DNA of 64,000 nucleotides from Mytilisepta virgata (Eukaryota > Mollusca > Bivalvia > Mytilida > Mytilidae), in contig JAPWFG010000058.1 in the NCBI GenBank assembly GCA_028015205.1, forward strand, positions 124,001 through 188,000. Direction: 5' to 3'. This document shows, piece after piece, positions 39,318 through 50,659 of the stretch (the stretch's first letter is position 1; each line of letters begins with the position of its first letter). A program made the position numbers and the translations under genes. The notes under the pieces are model-generated. The model was not told the origin of the DNA and did not search any database. It was given only the letters and a program-made list of their open reading frames with translations.

Positions 39318-39612
39318 TCTAGTATTTTCCTATATCTGCAATTCTGAGTAACCAGAATCTTCCAGTATTTTCCAGTATCTGCAATTCTGGTTGTCCCAGA
39401 AAATTAAGACAAATTACAATTCTGGATTTCCAGAATTTTCCAGTATCTTCCAGAATCTGCAATTCTGGAAAATACTGGAAAATCACAATAACAATTATAT
39501 ATTTGAGTCCAATACTGGCACCCCAGTATTTACCAATATCTTCCAGTATCTGCAATTCTGGAAGATTCTGGTTACAATACTAGAACAAATTTTATATACC
39601 AGTATTGTACAA
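39318..39612. repeat. Second block of the same words, with a ccagtatctgcaattctgg unit
   Basis: tccagtatctgcaattctgg and close relatives recur at about 39320, 39370, 39430 and 39543, mixed with ccagaatcttccag. The last unit is shared with the start of the 1.24-kb duplication. Confidence 0.75.
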
Positions 39613-40791
39613 TATTGGTTATGCGTGCCACGAAGTGGGGAATGCATTATGTTTTTGCTTTGGCTTCAAACAGGTGCATTTGGTGTTTTAGTTGTCCTGT
39701 TTAATCTGAGTTCTTGGGACTGATCAGTATAAACGAATACTTGATTCACTGGTAAATAGGGGGTGCAAATGTGCACAAACTATTTATTTTCTTATTTTAT
39801 TGCTTCAAGAAAGTTTTTATTCGTTCATTTGAAAGAGTTGTGTGCCAAATATGCCTATTTTGGGCATATTTGATGCTACTACGTTGAGTATCATGGGCCT
39901 ATTTTGGGCCTATGTTTTTTTTCTTGACGTCAAACAATGGGAATAACGTTGCATTACTATGACGTCCCAAACTTCATTGAGGTGTACGTAGTGACAAGGT
40001 TCTGTAAGGGGCATCTCATTAACGAATCTAAAACTTTTTTCCAAATAAGTGCAGTCGATAATTACGTAGTATTTGACGGGTGGGTGAATTATTGTTTAAC
40101 GTCCGGTGAAAATCAGGACAACGTAGTATTTGAACAACTATACATTGGGTCACAGTTGCATGATTTCCGGGGATTACGCGTATCTTTTAACTTTAAACAG
40201 ATGAAGTTCCAGGACAGGTTTTTTTCCAAATACAAATCAGATATATATGAGTATTGCCACAATCCTGACTTTCTGGCCGCCTTTAATTAAATAGTACAAA
40301 TTATATATATTTACCACTGCTCCAAATGAAATGGTCTCTACTTTTTATTTATTTTTGTAAATACTCAAAATTTTCTAATCAATTTTTTATGAATTCAAAT
40401 TTTTTATGACATTTCGTCAAATTGTCGACGTTGATATAAAGAATAATGAAATGTCTTGACATAGTGAATGAGTTAAGTGGGATTTGAAATTTGAAGATAT
40501 ATACCTTACAGGTATATTTCTCTTTTAAGCGACACCAGCAGTACTTCTTCTTGTAAGTATTTTTTTATCAGATGAACATTTTAACAAATACAAAAATTTC
40601 TAAAAATATCTTCCCTTTTTTAAAGGGCATCCCTTAAATATTTTTTAAACTTATAATAAATATGCATCAGCAATAAATAAGAAATTACATAAATATATAC
40701 AAAATGCAACCAAAACAGCATTCATACAAATAGTAACAAATATATTGTGGAGTTTTAAAAATTAACAAGGCCAGCAAGAGAAATGCCAATT
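39549..40791. repeat. 1.24-kb tandem duplication, unit 1
   Basis: It matches 40792-42040 in direct orientation at well over 95% by eye. Both units begin tctgcaattctggaagattc and end ggccagcaagagaaatgcca. A 117-codon open frame (39937-40290) includes SINE-like text (gaattattgtttaacgtccg), so it is probably not a gene. Confidence 0.85.
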
Positions 40792-42040
40792 TCTGCAATT
40801 CTGGAAGATTCTGATTACAATACTAGAACAAATTTTATATACCAGTATTGTACAATACTGGTTATGCGTGCCACGAAGTGGGAAACGCATTATGTTTTTG
40901 CTTTGGCTTCAAACAGGTGCATTTGGTGTTTTAGTTGTCTTGTTTAATCTGAGTTCTTGGGACTGATCAGTATAAACGAATACTTGATTCACTGGTAAAT
41001 AGGGGGTGCAAATGTGCACGAACTATTTATTTTCTTATTTTATTGCTTCAAGAAAGTTTTTATTCGTTCATTTGAAAGAGTTGTGTGCCATGGGCCTATT
41101 TTGGGCATATTTGATGCTACTATGTTGAGTATCATGGGCCTATTTTGGGCATATGTTTTTTTTCTTGACGTCAAACAATGGGAATAACGTTGCATTACTA
41201 TGACATCCCAAACTTCATTGAGGTGTACGCAGTGACAAGGTTCTGTAAGGGGCATCTCCATAACGAATTTAAAACTTTTTTCCAAATAAGTGCAGTCGAT
41301 AATTACGTAGTATTTGACGGGTGGGTGAATTATTGTTTAACGTCCGGTGAAAATCAGGACAACGTAGTATTTGAACAACTATACATTGGATCACAGTTGC
41401 ATGATTTCCGGGGATTACGTGTATCTTTTAACTTTAAACAGATGAAGTTCCAGGACAGGTTTTTTTTCCAAATACAAATCAGATATATATGAGTATTGCC
41501 ACAATCCTGAATTTCTGGACGCCTTTAATTGAATAGTACAAATTATATATATTTACCACTGCTCCAAATGAAATGGTCTCTAGTTTTTATTTATTTTTGT
41601 AAATACTCAAAATTTTCTAATCAATTTTTTATGAATTCAAATTTTTTATGACATTTCGTCAAAATGTCGACGTTAATATAAAGAATAATGAAATGTCTTG
41701 ACATAGTGAATGAGGTAAGTGGGATTTGAAATTTGAAGATATATACCTTACAGGTATATTTCTCTTTTAAGCGACACCAGCAGTACTTCTTCTTGTAAGT
41801 ATTTTTTTATCAGATGAACATTTTAACAAATAAAAACAAATACAAAAATTTCTAAAAATATCCTCCCTTTTTAAAGGGCATCCCTTAAATATTTTTTAAA
41901 CTTATACTACATATGCATCAGCAATAAATAAGAAATTACATAAATATATACAAAATGCAACCAAAACAGCATTCATACAAATAGTAACAAATATATTGTG
42001 CAGTTTTAAAAATTAACAAGGCCAGCAAGAGAAATGCCAA
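40792..42040. repeat. 1.24-kb tandem duplication, unit 2
   Basis: It is offset from unit 1 by 1243 bp, with small indels (for example one extra T near 41468 and 9 bp near 41830). The unit-1 open frame is cut from 117 to 104 codons by the T-run change. Confidence 0.85.
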
Positions 42041-42092
42041 ATCAAAAGAGGGAAAATTTTTGAAATATGAAAAAAAAATGAAATTTTTGTGA

Positions 42093-42345
42093 TCAAATTC
42101 TGTCAAAATGTTTAGTACATTTGATGTATAGTTGAACTGATTTAAATATCTGCATATCTAAGTGATTGGATAATGTATCATCGCCAAAAAGTAAGGTTTC
42201 AATTTTTAATTCATCTTGACAATTTAGACTTGTTTTTAATTGTTCTCGTGCTAAGGTAAATAAAGAGCATTCGAAAAGATAATGTATCAAGTCTTTATAG
42301 CCACAGGCACAACCTATATCGTTCACAAAATTTAAACAAAATAAA
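42093..42345 (-). pseudogene. C-terminal fragment of a LINE protein with a CCHC-like finger
   Basis: The minus-strand frame reads VNDIGCACGYKDLIHYLFEC, then SLFTLAREQLKTSL, and ends at a stop at 42093. C-x-C-G-(x)n-H-x-L-x-x-C-x-x-F-x-x-x-R is the usual ending of many non-LTR retrotransposon polyproteins. The upstream catalytic domain is not visible here. Confidence 0.6.
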
Positions 42346-43650
42346 TCTGCATTTAGTAAACTGCATCTATGTCGAAGTTACATGAGCATGTATTGTAATC
42401 CCCACACATGATCATTTCAATATTAACAACCTGTACTCGTGATTATTCTGATTATAAATTATACATGGTTGTAATTCTTTTGCGCAAATTCCCCTTGTGT
42501 CGGCGATTTTTTCCATTTTTTAACCAGATTATTTTGCGCAATTTTGACTCATGATTCTATTAACATATGGTCCTCTTTTTATTTTGGGGGGGGGGGGGGG
42601 AGGGGGGGGGGGTGTTGTTAAATTCTTAATTGTAATCAGAAAATTGTTCCATTCATGTCACCATATAACTGCTTGGACAGAATTAAAATGCAGTTTACTC
42701 GTACCCAGATACAGTAAAAAATATTTTTTTTAAAAATGAACGAGATTATATGGCTATATATAGTTGTATTAAAGCATATTCCATGAGATTTAAAATTCTC
42801 CATTCAGAATCATTTGTGAGGTATACAGAAATAAATGTTTTCTTGGACGACTCAATAAGGTTAATTTACCAACAAAAGATTGTCTAATAAATCTAATGTT
42901 TAGACTTTCAAAATGATAAAAATCCATTTTATGAACTCAGGTGTCCAGACAGTAATTGATTACAGTCATTCTCTATATTTTGAATTTATACTTTTGGTTT
43001 AATGTTCTGCAACATTTGGTATATTGGGCTTTAAATACTTTTAGTAACTGATGAAACTATTAATGTAGAGAAGAGCTTCTTATACGCAACTTAATATTAA
43101 AGTGTTTTAAACGAGTTTTCGACATTGATATATTTCTTAAAAATCTTTTGCCTTAATTTAGGCACAGACCTTTTAATTTTCTGGTAGAGAGGGCTTGAAT
43201 TTTTGTCAGGGTCAGATTATCAGAAAATCAAATTTACCGTGCCTCAATATCGAGCCCCACACTATAAAGAATTTTTTTAACTCAAATCTTAATTCTTAGC
43301 CAATCATATCATGCATATTTGGCCATACTTAAAATTCTTCTAAGACTTGAGTAAAGCCCATGAATGTTGTAATTAACATCACGCATTTGTGTTAATGATA
43401 ACACTGCTCTAGTTGTACCAGTTCATGTTCTTCACTTTATCCAAGAAAGCAATGTAAAATCAAATTTATGTTTAGTATGTAATCCCGTGGTGACCAAATA
43501 ACTCCTGTCCAGGATCGTGTTCAAGAGACATTCGTTCGCGCTGCCGCTATTTATGTATTGTAACGTAACGTTTCTTGTGACGTCTTTTACTGAATTTGAA
43601 TCATTACAAGTATCACCAGTCACGCTTTCTTATTGAGCCCACAAGTCCAA
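42346..43650. other. Intergenic DNA with a long G-run
   Basis: An interrupted run of about 27 G lies at 42585-42613. I see no gene. The G-run and the C-runs at 1875, 15661 and 56520 are places where sequence length is unreliable. Confidence 0.5.
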
Positions 43651-43654
43651 TTCC

Positions 43655-43849
43655 ACTATCCTAGATATTTGGTACCGACTGACCAAGCTAGGATCGATAC
43701 GTGCAGGCCACAGAAGTGTAATTTCTCAAATTTTGAAGAAGTTTGATGACATCCGAGATGCAGAAAATGGAACTGTGGATACTGAGGAGCTAACAAAAAT
43801 TGTAAACAATCTTCTAAAGAAACAGGGGACATTACAAAAAATAGACTAA
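43655..43849 (+). pseudogene. Possible gag-like N-terminal fragment of a BEL/Pao-type retroelement
   Basis: One plus-strand frame is open and coding-like: RLTKLGSIRAGHRSVISQIL, then KKFDDIRDAENGTVDTEELT, ending with a stop at 43847-43849. L-x-x-I-R-A-G-H-R-x-x-(I/V)-(S/T) followed by a charged helix resembles the start of some BEL/Pao polyproteins as I recall them. There is no start codon in the preferred frame, and nothing of pol follows. Confidence 0.35.
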
Positions 43850-44364
43850 AAATAGTTACTAAATGGACAGATTTTTGGGGCATCTAAGAGGATTTTTGGT
43901 TAGGCAAATAAGTTGATTTCCAGACTTTTTCTCCATATTTCAAAACTTTTTTACAACTTCACTTGTTTTCCATGAAATTGGAAGGTAAAGGTGCAGACTA
44001 TTTCTGGAAACTCCCGATCCATACATATCAACTCAGCTGTTTATCAATAAATCAGTTTCAGGGATTATGTTAAAAAGAAACTACTAATATTAATAACATA
44101 ATATGAAAGTCAATAATTTTACACTTTAAAATGTATTCTAGAATAACAAAATCATTCTGTAATCTGTATAGTTTTACACTTTACTGCTAAATATGGTATT
44201 CGACAAAAATTGTCGACGAAAACATAATAAAAATATTACCTGGGAGGAACAACAGCCCCCCATTTGCAGAAGATCGCTTGTTTGTTAAAAATAGAGCTGA
44301 TTGAGCTACCGATGAATGAAATTTTCAAAAATCAAAACATCATTCGGAACAAAGGGATTCCCAG

Positions 44365-44437
44365 TAGGCAATCGGCAATCCTCGGCAGATTCCGTTACCC
44401 TTCATCTAATAATCTGCCGAGGAGTGCCGAATGTCCC
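44365..44437. repeat. Small palindrome flanked by a 9-bp direct repeat
   Basis: cggcaatcctcggcagatt and aatctgccgaggagtgccg are inverted copies around a 19-base loop, and cccagtagg occurs outside both (44359-44367 region and 44433-44441 region). Confidence 0.6.
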
Positions 44438-44678
44438 AGTAGGTAAACTGTTCATTTAAGGTGAGAGTAGTCAACATTGATTCTTTTTTTATATTGTACT
44501 TGATGCTCGTCAACATGTATTGTTTTTCATCAATAAACTACTTGATAATTTGATAATAATTTGATAATTTGATTTTCAACTTTGGTTAAGTTTGACTGCA
44601 CGATTATCACACTACGTATGTATTATCCATAGGTAAGGAATAGTGACTGAAAGAATATTGGTTTTAGTATAATAAAGT

Positions 44679-44757
44679 GCGACATTGAGTGTCAGGATAG
44701 TTAAGGGGGAGGTTTGGGTAGACCAGTGCTAAGTCAGACTATCCTGACTCTCTGTCG
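44679..44757. repeat. Short fold-back sequence
   Basis: cgacattgagtgtcaggata at the left is mirrored by tatcctgactctctgtcg at the right with few mismatches. There is a G/T-rich loop between them. Confidence 0.6.
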
Positions 44758-45084
44758 TGTTTATGTTTGTGTTTTGTGCCCATTAATGTGGGATATCGTT
44801 GACTGATTGGTATGTCATTGTTGACCTTTCCTATTATCCATTTTGTTTGTTTATAATTGAAACCTAAAGTTGGAGTTAATAACTAGGACATGGAACGTGC
44901 GATTGACCTTTGTGATATATATAGCAAATTTTGAAACATTAACATGATTGACTGGTAAGTTGAATTGTGAAATAAAACACAGGGGCCCGAGTTCTGGATA
45001 TTTATTTCTTTTTTTTATTTTTTGTTGACTTACTTCATAAGTACTTTTAATAAACATTTACTATAACAACGAATATTCTGGGTG

Positions 45085-45167
45085 TATTATCAATGTGCTA
45101 TCCACTATCCACGCCCTTATACTAAAAAATCCTAGTATAAGGACGCGGATAGAGCACATTGATAATA
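45085..45167. mobile_element. 83-bp fold-back element
   Basis: tattatcaatgtgctatcca...cccttatact and agtataaggacgcggatag-agcacattgataata pair almost fully, with a short gap and a loop of about 11 bases. Confidence 0.75.
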
Positions 45168-45194
45168 TAAAGTCCATTGTTACACCGATGAGCT

Positions 45195-46060
45195 TAATTT
45201 ACTTTTTAACATTCAATAGTAATGCCGTCAAGATCAAAATTCGAATTTAGATTATTTGGCTTTTTTACCCAGAGCTATAGTCTGGAACTTGTCAGGACCT
45301 ACCTTCATTTTATTAATATGAAACCAATTGATAAGTGATTTACTGTCACTGTCAAGTACAGACTTCAAAATTGTTGGCCCATGATCAGCATACGATACAG
45401 TGTTATCATCAGCATAGTTACACAATGTCGAACGATTAACAAAACTAAAAACATCGTTAAGAAAAATATTAAAAATTACATCTAAGTATAGAGCCTTGGG
45501 GCAAACCTTTTAAAATATTTTGAAATGAAATTATGTCTGGTCCAACTTTTACACATTGTTTCCTGTAAGGGAGCATCCATTTGATTTTTATGGGGGACTA
45601 GGATCAAATGTTTAATCCTGCCTATCTTTTAGTCTAAATTTTGGTGTTGGATGTCGTTTTCGGTCGCTATTGCGGCCTAAATTTTTATTTTCATTTAAAC
45701 CCAAAACTATCCTGATTGACACAGGTCCTGCAACTTTTACACACCTAAAGTGATCCTGTTCTTCTTATTTTGCCCAGATCGTGGCCCTGCCTTTTAATTT
45801 TAAATTTGATCCCTCATAAAAATCAACTGGTTGCTCCCTCACTTAAGTAACTTATAATAAGTTCTAGAGAACTATCACTGGCTCCATAGTGTTTAAGTTT
45901 CAATAGCAACAAGTCATGGGGAAACAATCAAAAGCTTTTGATAAATCCATAAGCTTAGATATATAGCCCCATGTATATCTGCCGCTATCCAGTGCCTCTT
46001 TCCAGTCCTCTACAACTCTTCTAAGTGCAGACTGACAACCAAACATGTCTGGAACGCTGC
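45195..46060 (-). pseudogene. Second LINE reverse-transcriptase relic, split by a MITE
   Basis: The minus strand gives DLSKAFDCFPHDLLLLKLKH then YGASDSSLELIISYL. After the 45569-45838 insertion it gives FLNDVFSFVN and a catalytic YADDNTVSYADHG box near 45390-45430. Frames change several times. It belongs to the same broad clade as the relic at 48250-49096 but is more diverged. Confidence 0.78.
45569..45838. mobile_element. 270-bp MITE inside a LINE relic
   Basis: The ends gggagcatccatttgatttt and (reverse complement) gggagcaaccagttgatttt form an inverted repeat of about 28 bp with three or four mismatches. It interrupts the LINE reading text at the position of the Y-L-S-x-R-K-Q-C motif. The target duplication is unclear. 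Confidence 0.72.
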
Positions 46061-46412
46061 TAAAAATGGATTAAATATATGATCAAAATGTTCCGTTAAC
46101 AGCTAGAACATGTATTCCACGCGTTCAAATAATTTTGAAACTGTAGTCAAAACGATCACAGCGTGTATAGGTCGCTAATTACCTTTTTCGAGTAAACTGT
46201 TTTCTGGGCAAACTTTGGCAGTCTTTATACATGTTATAGGTTATCTGGGAAAACAGAAGATGATATTGACATATTTATGAGTTTGGTTATTGGTATAACA
46301 GTAGCAGGATGCATGGTGATGAATTAACACTTAAGTAGAAGTGGAGATATATTATCAACTCCAGTAGCTTATTATTGAGAGTATTATAACACGTATTAAC
46401 TACTTTAATTAC

Positions 46413-46716
46413 GATGGGGCCGAGTGGTTAAGGCGCTGTACTTTAAACCACGAGGTCGACACCACTACATGTGGGTTCGAACCTCACATGTGTTAAGGTT
46501 TCCAGACTCCTACCTTAGCTCGGGGGTTTCACCGATTTTCCGGCCTGGAATATCGGGCTTTCCTCCCCACAAGCCTGGCGACCATGTGAGAACACCATAT
46601 CTACCAAACGGTCGTTATCTCGCCGTTGGTAAAAAGCTCTACAGAGCAATTATATTGATTGTTGACTTGTACACGTATATGTACACACCGACGTTAAATA
46701 AATCAAATCAAATCAA
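46413..46716 (+). mobile_element. Leu/Ser-tRNA-like SINE
   Basis: The head gatggggccgagtggttaag / gcgctgta followed by a long variable arm and gggttcgaacctcac looks like a class II tRNA (Leu or Ser). A tRNA-unrelated body follows, then the tail aaataaatcaaatcaaatca. No clear target duplication. The leading sequence and tail show it is a SINE rather than a functional tRNA gene. Confidence 0.8.
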
Positions 46717-47397
46717 ATTTATTTAAAGTCGGTAAAATAGCATACACCATACAGTAAAACATATAAGCTCTTTAGAGCTTTTAAAACAGACATACAAAAA
46801 GATAAAAACTTAACAAATAACATAAGACAGACATGCATGAAAAGGCAAAGCAGCAAATGAAGCAGAAATTAAACATAAAAAAGCAAACTAAAAAAAACAT
46901 TTATAGCAGAAGCACTACAGTTTGTAATAAGGGAATATATTAATAAATCTCATATTGTTCTAAAAAATATACTGTAAAATATTAAAATAATTAAATATGA
47001 AAGCACTTGTAGAACACAAATTAAACATAAAAAACTATTAAATATATATGTAGATGGAAACAGATCAGGAGTCCATGTGTCAATGACGCGTTAAAGCCCT
47101 GACCAGATCCCTAGAATAAAGGAAATTTAAGTTAAACTGATTTATCACCATAAGTATAAATATAAATATAAAAGAAGTCTGCAATCAAAGACTAAGCAAG
47201 TCAAGCATAACCAACTAGAAAGAAAAAATATATATGTTTACTTGTCAGGCTCGCGGCTCCGAAATACAGTGGAGACATAATCTAATTTGAACAAAAAGAA
47301 CAAGTACATCCCTGATCACCCCCTTCCCACTTATCAATAAGTCCCTTAAACTAATTTAGATAGTAGCGCCTATGGCAAGCCGTTTTACTATTTATTC
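46717..47397. other. AT-rich DNA between a SINE and the GATATC array
   Basis: Mostly A-rich text on the plus strand. It may be the 3' untranslated part of the minus-strand retroelement at 47860-48250, but I cannot show this. Confidence 0.4.
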
Positions 47398-47735
47398 TAA
47401 CTTTGAGATATCTAATAAACTTTATAAGATATCTCATATAGTTTATAAGATATCTCATAAAAAATATCAGATATCTTATAAAATATATAAGATATCTTCT
47501 TATAAAGTATATAAGATATCTTATATAAGAAAAAATATTTATTAATAATTTTCTTTATAAGATAACTTATAAATTATATGAGATATCTTATATACTTTAT
47601 AAGATATCTTAAAAACTTTAGAAGACATCTTATAAACTTTAGAAGATATCTTATAAAGTTTATAATATATCTAATAAAGTTTATAAGATATGTTATAAAA
47701 ACTAGATTATATAAGATATCTTATATAAAAAAAAG
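47398..47735. repeat. Palindromic AT array built on aagatatctt
   Basis: About 14 variants of tttataagatatcttataaa follow one another with a period of roughly 20-25 bp. Each unit is itself a near palindrome centred on GATATC. Confidence 0.85.
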
Positions 47736-47859
47736 ACAAATATACCTAAGGAGCAATAAAAAAAACGTAATCCATTGGACAGACAAACCCGGGAAGACAA
47801 ATGAACAACCACAAGCACAACAAATAAACACAGAAAACTGAAAAACAATGAACAACATG

Positions 47860-48250
47860 AACTCCTATAAAAACCAGGATTGAACTCAGGTGCTCCGGAA
47901 CGGTAAGCAGTTCCTGCTCTGTATACGGCACCCGTCGTGAAGTTCAACAAAGTCAATCCGGGGGAAGTCACAAATCGGTGGAGGCACATGAAAGGTTATG
48001 ACAGTGGGAACAGGTCCAATATCATCTTAGATATTGGAACACTGTAAAGGTCAATCAATTCGTTATGACGACCGTAAAATTTCCTAAGTGATGACATCAA
48101 CTTATCCCTGACAAAACCCTGGTTAAGAAGCTTTTGTGACAGCAGTAATCCTCTTTGTCGAAAGTCAGGGTAACTCACGCATGCCCTTGAAATATTATAA
48201 ATGAAGATAAGTTGGTTTCCCCCTATTGATGAATGTAAATACTTCAATAG
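47860..48250 (-). pseudogene. C-terminal fragment of another reverse-transcriptase family (FYGRH type)
   Basis: The minus-strand frame 47996-48247 reads ISRACVSYPDFRQRGLLLSQ, then KLLNQGFVRDKLMSSLRKFY and GRHNELIDLYSV. This R-A-C-x-x-Y-x-D-F-x-x-R plus K-F-Y-G-R text follows the Y-I-D-D-V palm domain in a class of invertebrate retroelement proteins, possibly Penelope-like. A related fragment lies at 33214-33456 on the opposite strand. Confidence 0.55.
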
Positions 48251-49096
48251 CTAAAAATCTCATCCTTCTCAATTTTAAAGATGGTAATGTAGACTTTTCT
48301 AGTAGCCGATCATATGAGCTATTTTCGTCGTCATATATATAAAATTCAAAGCTCTTTCTTGAATCTTTTCCAATTTTTTGGTGTTTGTCTCACCACAAAA
48401 ATGACAAACTAATGGGCAATAGTTAAAATCTGACAAAATAAAAGAGTAATATATGGTTAGTCTGCAGAGTTTATTTATATGTTTACCAATTCTCTTCAGG
48501 ACATTCAGCTCTTGTGATGCCTTCCTACAAATATTTGATATATGACTTTTAAAGTTTACTTTAAAATCAAAAGTGACACCTAAAAGCTTTACTTCATCGT
48601 CACATTTTATGTTATTTCCATCCAAGTTAAATATAATATTCTTGTCATGTGTTTCTTTCCTATAGATATGGCCTGAAATTTATCCGGGCTGGTCTGCATA
48701 TGATTGTCTGTAAACTACTTTATTAAAACTGATCTTTCAGCTTCCAAAGTCTTGACAACATCGTCTAAACCTTTGCTGCCATATGAGAGAGTATTGTCAT
48801 CAGCATATTTATAAAGATTACTTTTTATGATAAAATAAAAAATGTCGTTAATAAATATGTTAAATAAAACAGGGTTCCCAATGGAGCCTTGTGGTACGCC
48901 CTTATAAATATCGAGAAACGAACTGCAAACAGGTCCCATTTTGACACACTGTTTTCTGTTATTAAGGTAACTTTTCATAAGTTCCAGAGCTTCAGTCGAT
49001 AAATTATAATACTTTAAATTTAATCAAAGAAGATCGACGTGTGGCAAACAGTCAACTGTTTTAGACAAAGCTATCAATATGGCAGCAATGTATTCG
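48250..49096 (-). pseudogene. Non-LTR retrotransposon reverse transcriptase, C-terminal part (degraded)
   Basis: The minus strand shows KSYLNNRKQCVKMG, GVPQGSIGNPVLFNIFINDI and the catalytic YADDNT box, then an ORF with VKLLGVTFDFKVNFKSHIS and LNVLKRIGKHINKL. These are the thumb and C-terminal region typical of Jockey/CR1/L2-type LINEs. Stops and frame changes separate the pieces. It is continuous with 52402-52660 once the LTR element is removed. Confidence 0.85.
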
Positions 49097-49371
49097 TTTT
49101 ATATTCGTATTTCCCACTCGCTTGGCTAGAGGTAATAATTAATAAAAAAACATAAAAACTAATTCTCTATTTTTAAAACTACATGATTATACATTCAATA
49201 CCAAATCTCCAATCCCCAAAAGCTACACGCGTTTCCTCTTAACTCCCCAAAGACATGCATATTCAACACATAAGTAGGCGTGCCAAAATGATTATAATGA
49301 CAAGCCAATATATACACATGAAACATGCTTAACTGATTTCATTAACCAGTATCAAAATGATAAATATAACA
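49097..49371 (-). repeat. LTR, right-hand (3') copy in element orientation
   Basis: 275-bp direct repeat, apparently identical to 52123-52397. It lies next to the purine-rich tract at 49372-49380. Confidence 0.88.
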
Positions 49372-50659
49372 GCCCCCGCCACAAATCAGAAATTTACGAA
49401 ATTTCTCACTGGTTATTGAAATCAGATTAAACAAAGAAAAAATAATAATAATACAAAATTATGAATTTGAAAAATATACATATGAATTTGAATTTAAAAA
49501 AAATACAAAAGACATACTAAATTTTGAATTAAAAATAATCTCAAGATTTCAAGGCTTGATATGTGATAATTCCAAAAGAAAAGGAAAAAAATAACGAAAT
49601 AGTTAATAAATGTAAATAAAGAATTGGAATCATAAAAAAAATAATCTACATGTAACATCTGGGATCAATATAAAAACTTTCCTAGCTACCAGAAATATTT
49701 ACAAGTCATCAATTCTTATTATGATAACGAACTCTCTCTGGGAAAATCTTCCACCTTTTTATAATCTCAGCATCAGTCCCTATAAATCTAACTTCTAACG
49801 ACAAGTTCTGTTTTGATAACTTTGGTTCGTGTATATCAGAATCCAAAAGTAACAACTTTACAATTTTGTTTGTCGAATTACTACAGATTTATGATAATAA
49901 CGGGAAATGCCATGAAATAAATGACCACAAATACCATCAATTAACCGTCCCTTAATTTCAGAATTGTTTATACAAGACCAATGTACTTCCTTCTAAAAAT
50001 AAAACAACATCTGCATTTTCAATACTCTCACGGTTGTCTACAACTTTATAAAATGATCAAAGACACATTTGTGATGCATTATTCGTAACTTTCAAATTTG
50101 ATGTTTAATGAAACTAGCAGAGACCTTAAACTCTTGTCAACAATTTCATATAAAAATACCTAAAATTATTTTCTCAATCTCGCACTGAATTTCACTTGTA
50201 AGTCCCTGGCCAAAGGACTATAGATTCATACAACATACAATAAAAAAAATAGATATCATTATATGAAAATAAAGGTCATTTCTAGTATTATCATTATTGC
50301 GCTACAGCATCATTTGTGCGAATCATATAAAATTATCTTTGAATTCGATCTTATTTGTCCCAAACTTCAAATTTTCTTATCAACAGAACAACATTCCTCA
50401 GACACATATTAATATCAATAAATCAGTATACAAATTACCCAGTTAATTAATGCAATAAAATCTAATAAACGAATTACCCACATAAACATGAGAAACACGT
50501 GTAGCTTACATAAACAAAACATGCAAGACATTAAACAATAAAGCAACTAAAATTATCATGTCTGTACAAAAACAGTATTCAATTTAATTGTTCAATAATG
50601 ATTTAAAAAAATAAAATGTCACTTTTTAACACTCTTCGTATTTTATTAATTCGTACGTC

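Noticed and set aside
39937..40290. 117-codon open frame in the tandem duplication as a possible new gene
   Set aside because: No start-site context, introns or family likeness. Its middle is SINE-like DNA (gaattattgtttaacgtccg also occurs in the SINE at 16106-16430), and the second copy is truncated by a T-run change.
42551..42733. 60-codon open frame over the G-run, and similar frames at 1798-1989
   Set aside because: They are products of poly-G/poly-C runs (poly-Gly) with no other coding sign.
46413..46500. tRNA-Leu/Ser gene
   Set aside because: The tRNA-like head runs straight into a SINE body with an aaatc tail, and no terminator-type T-run follows the tRNA part. The heads at 22189 and 16430 were rejected as tRNA genes for the same reason.
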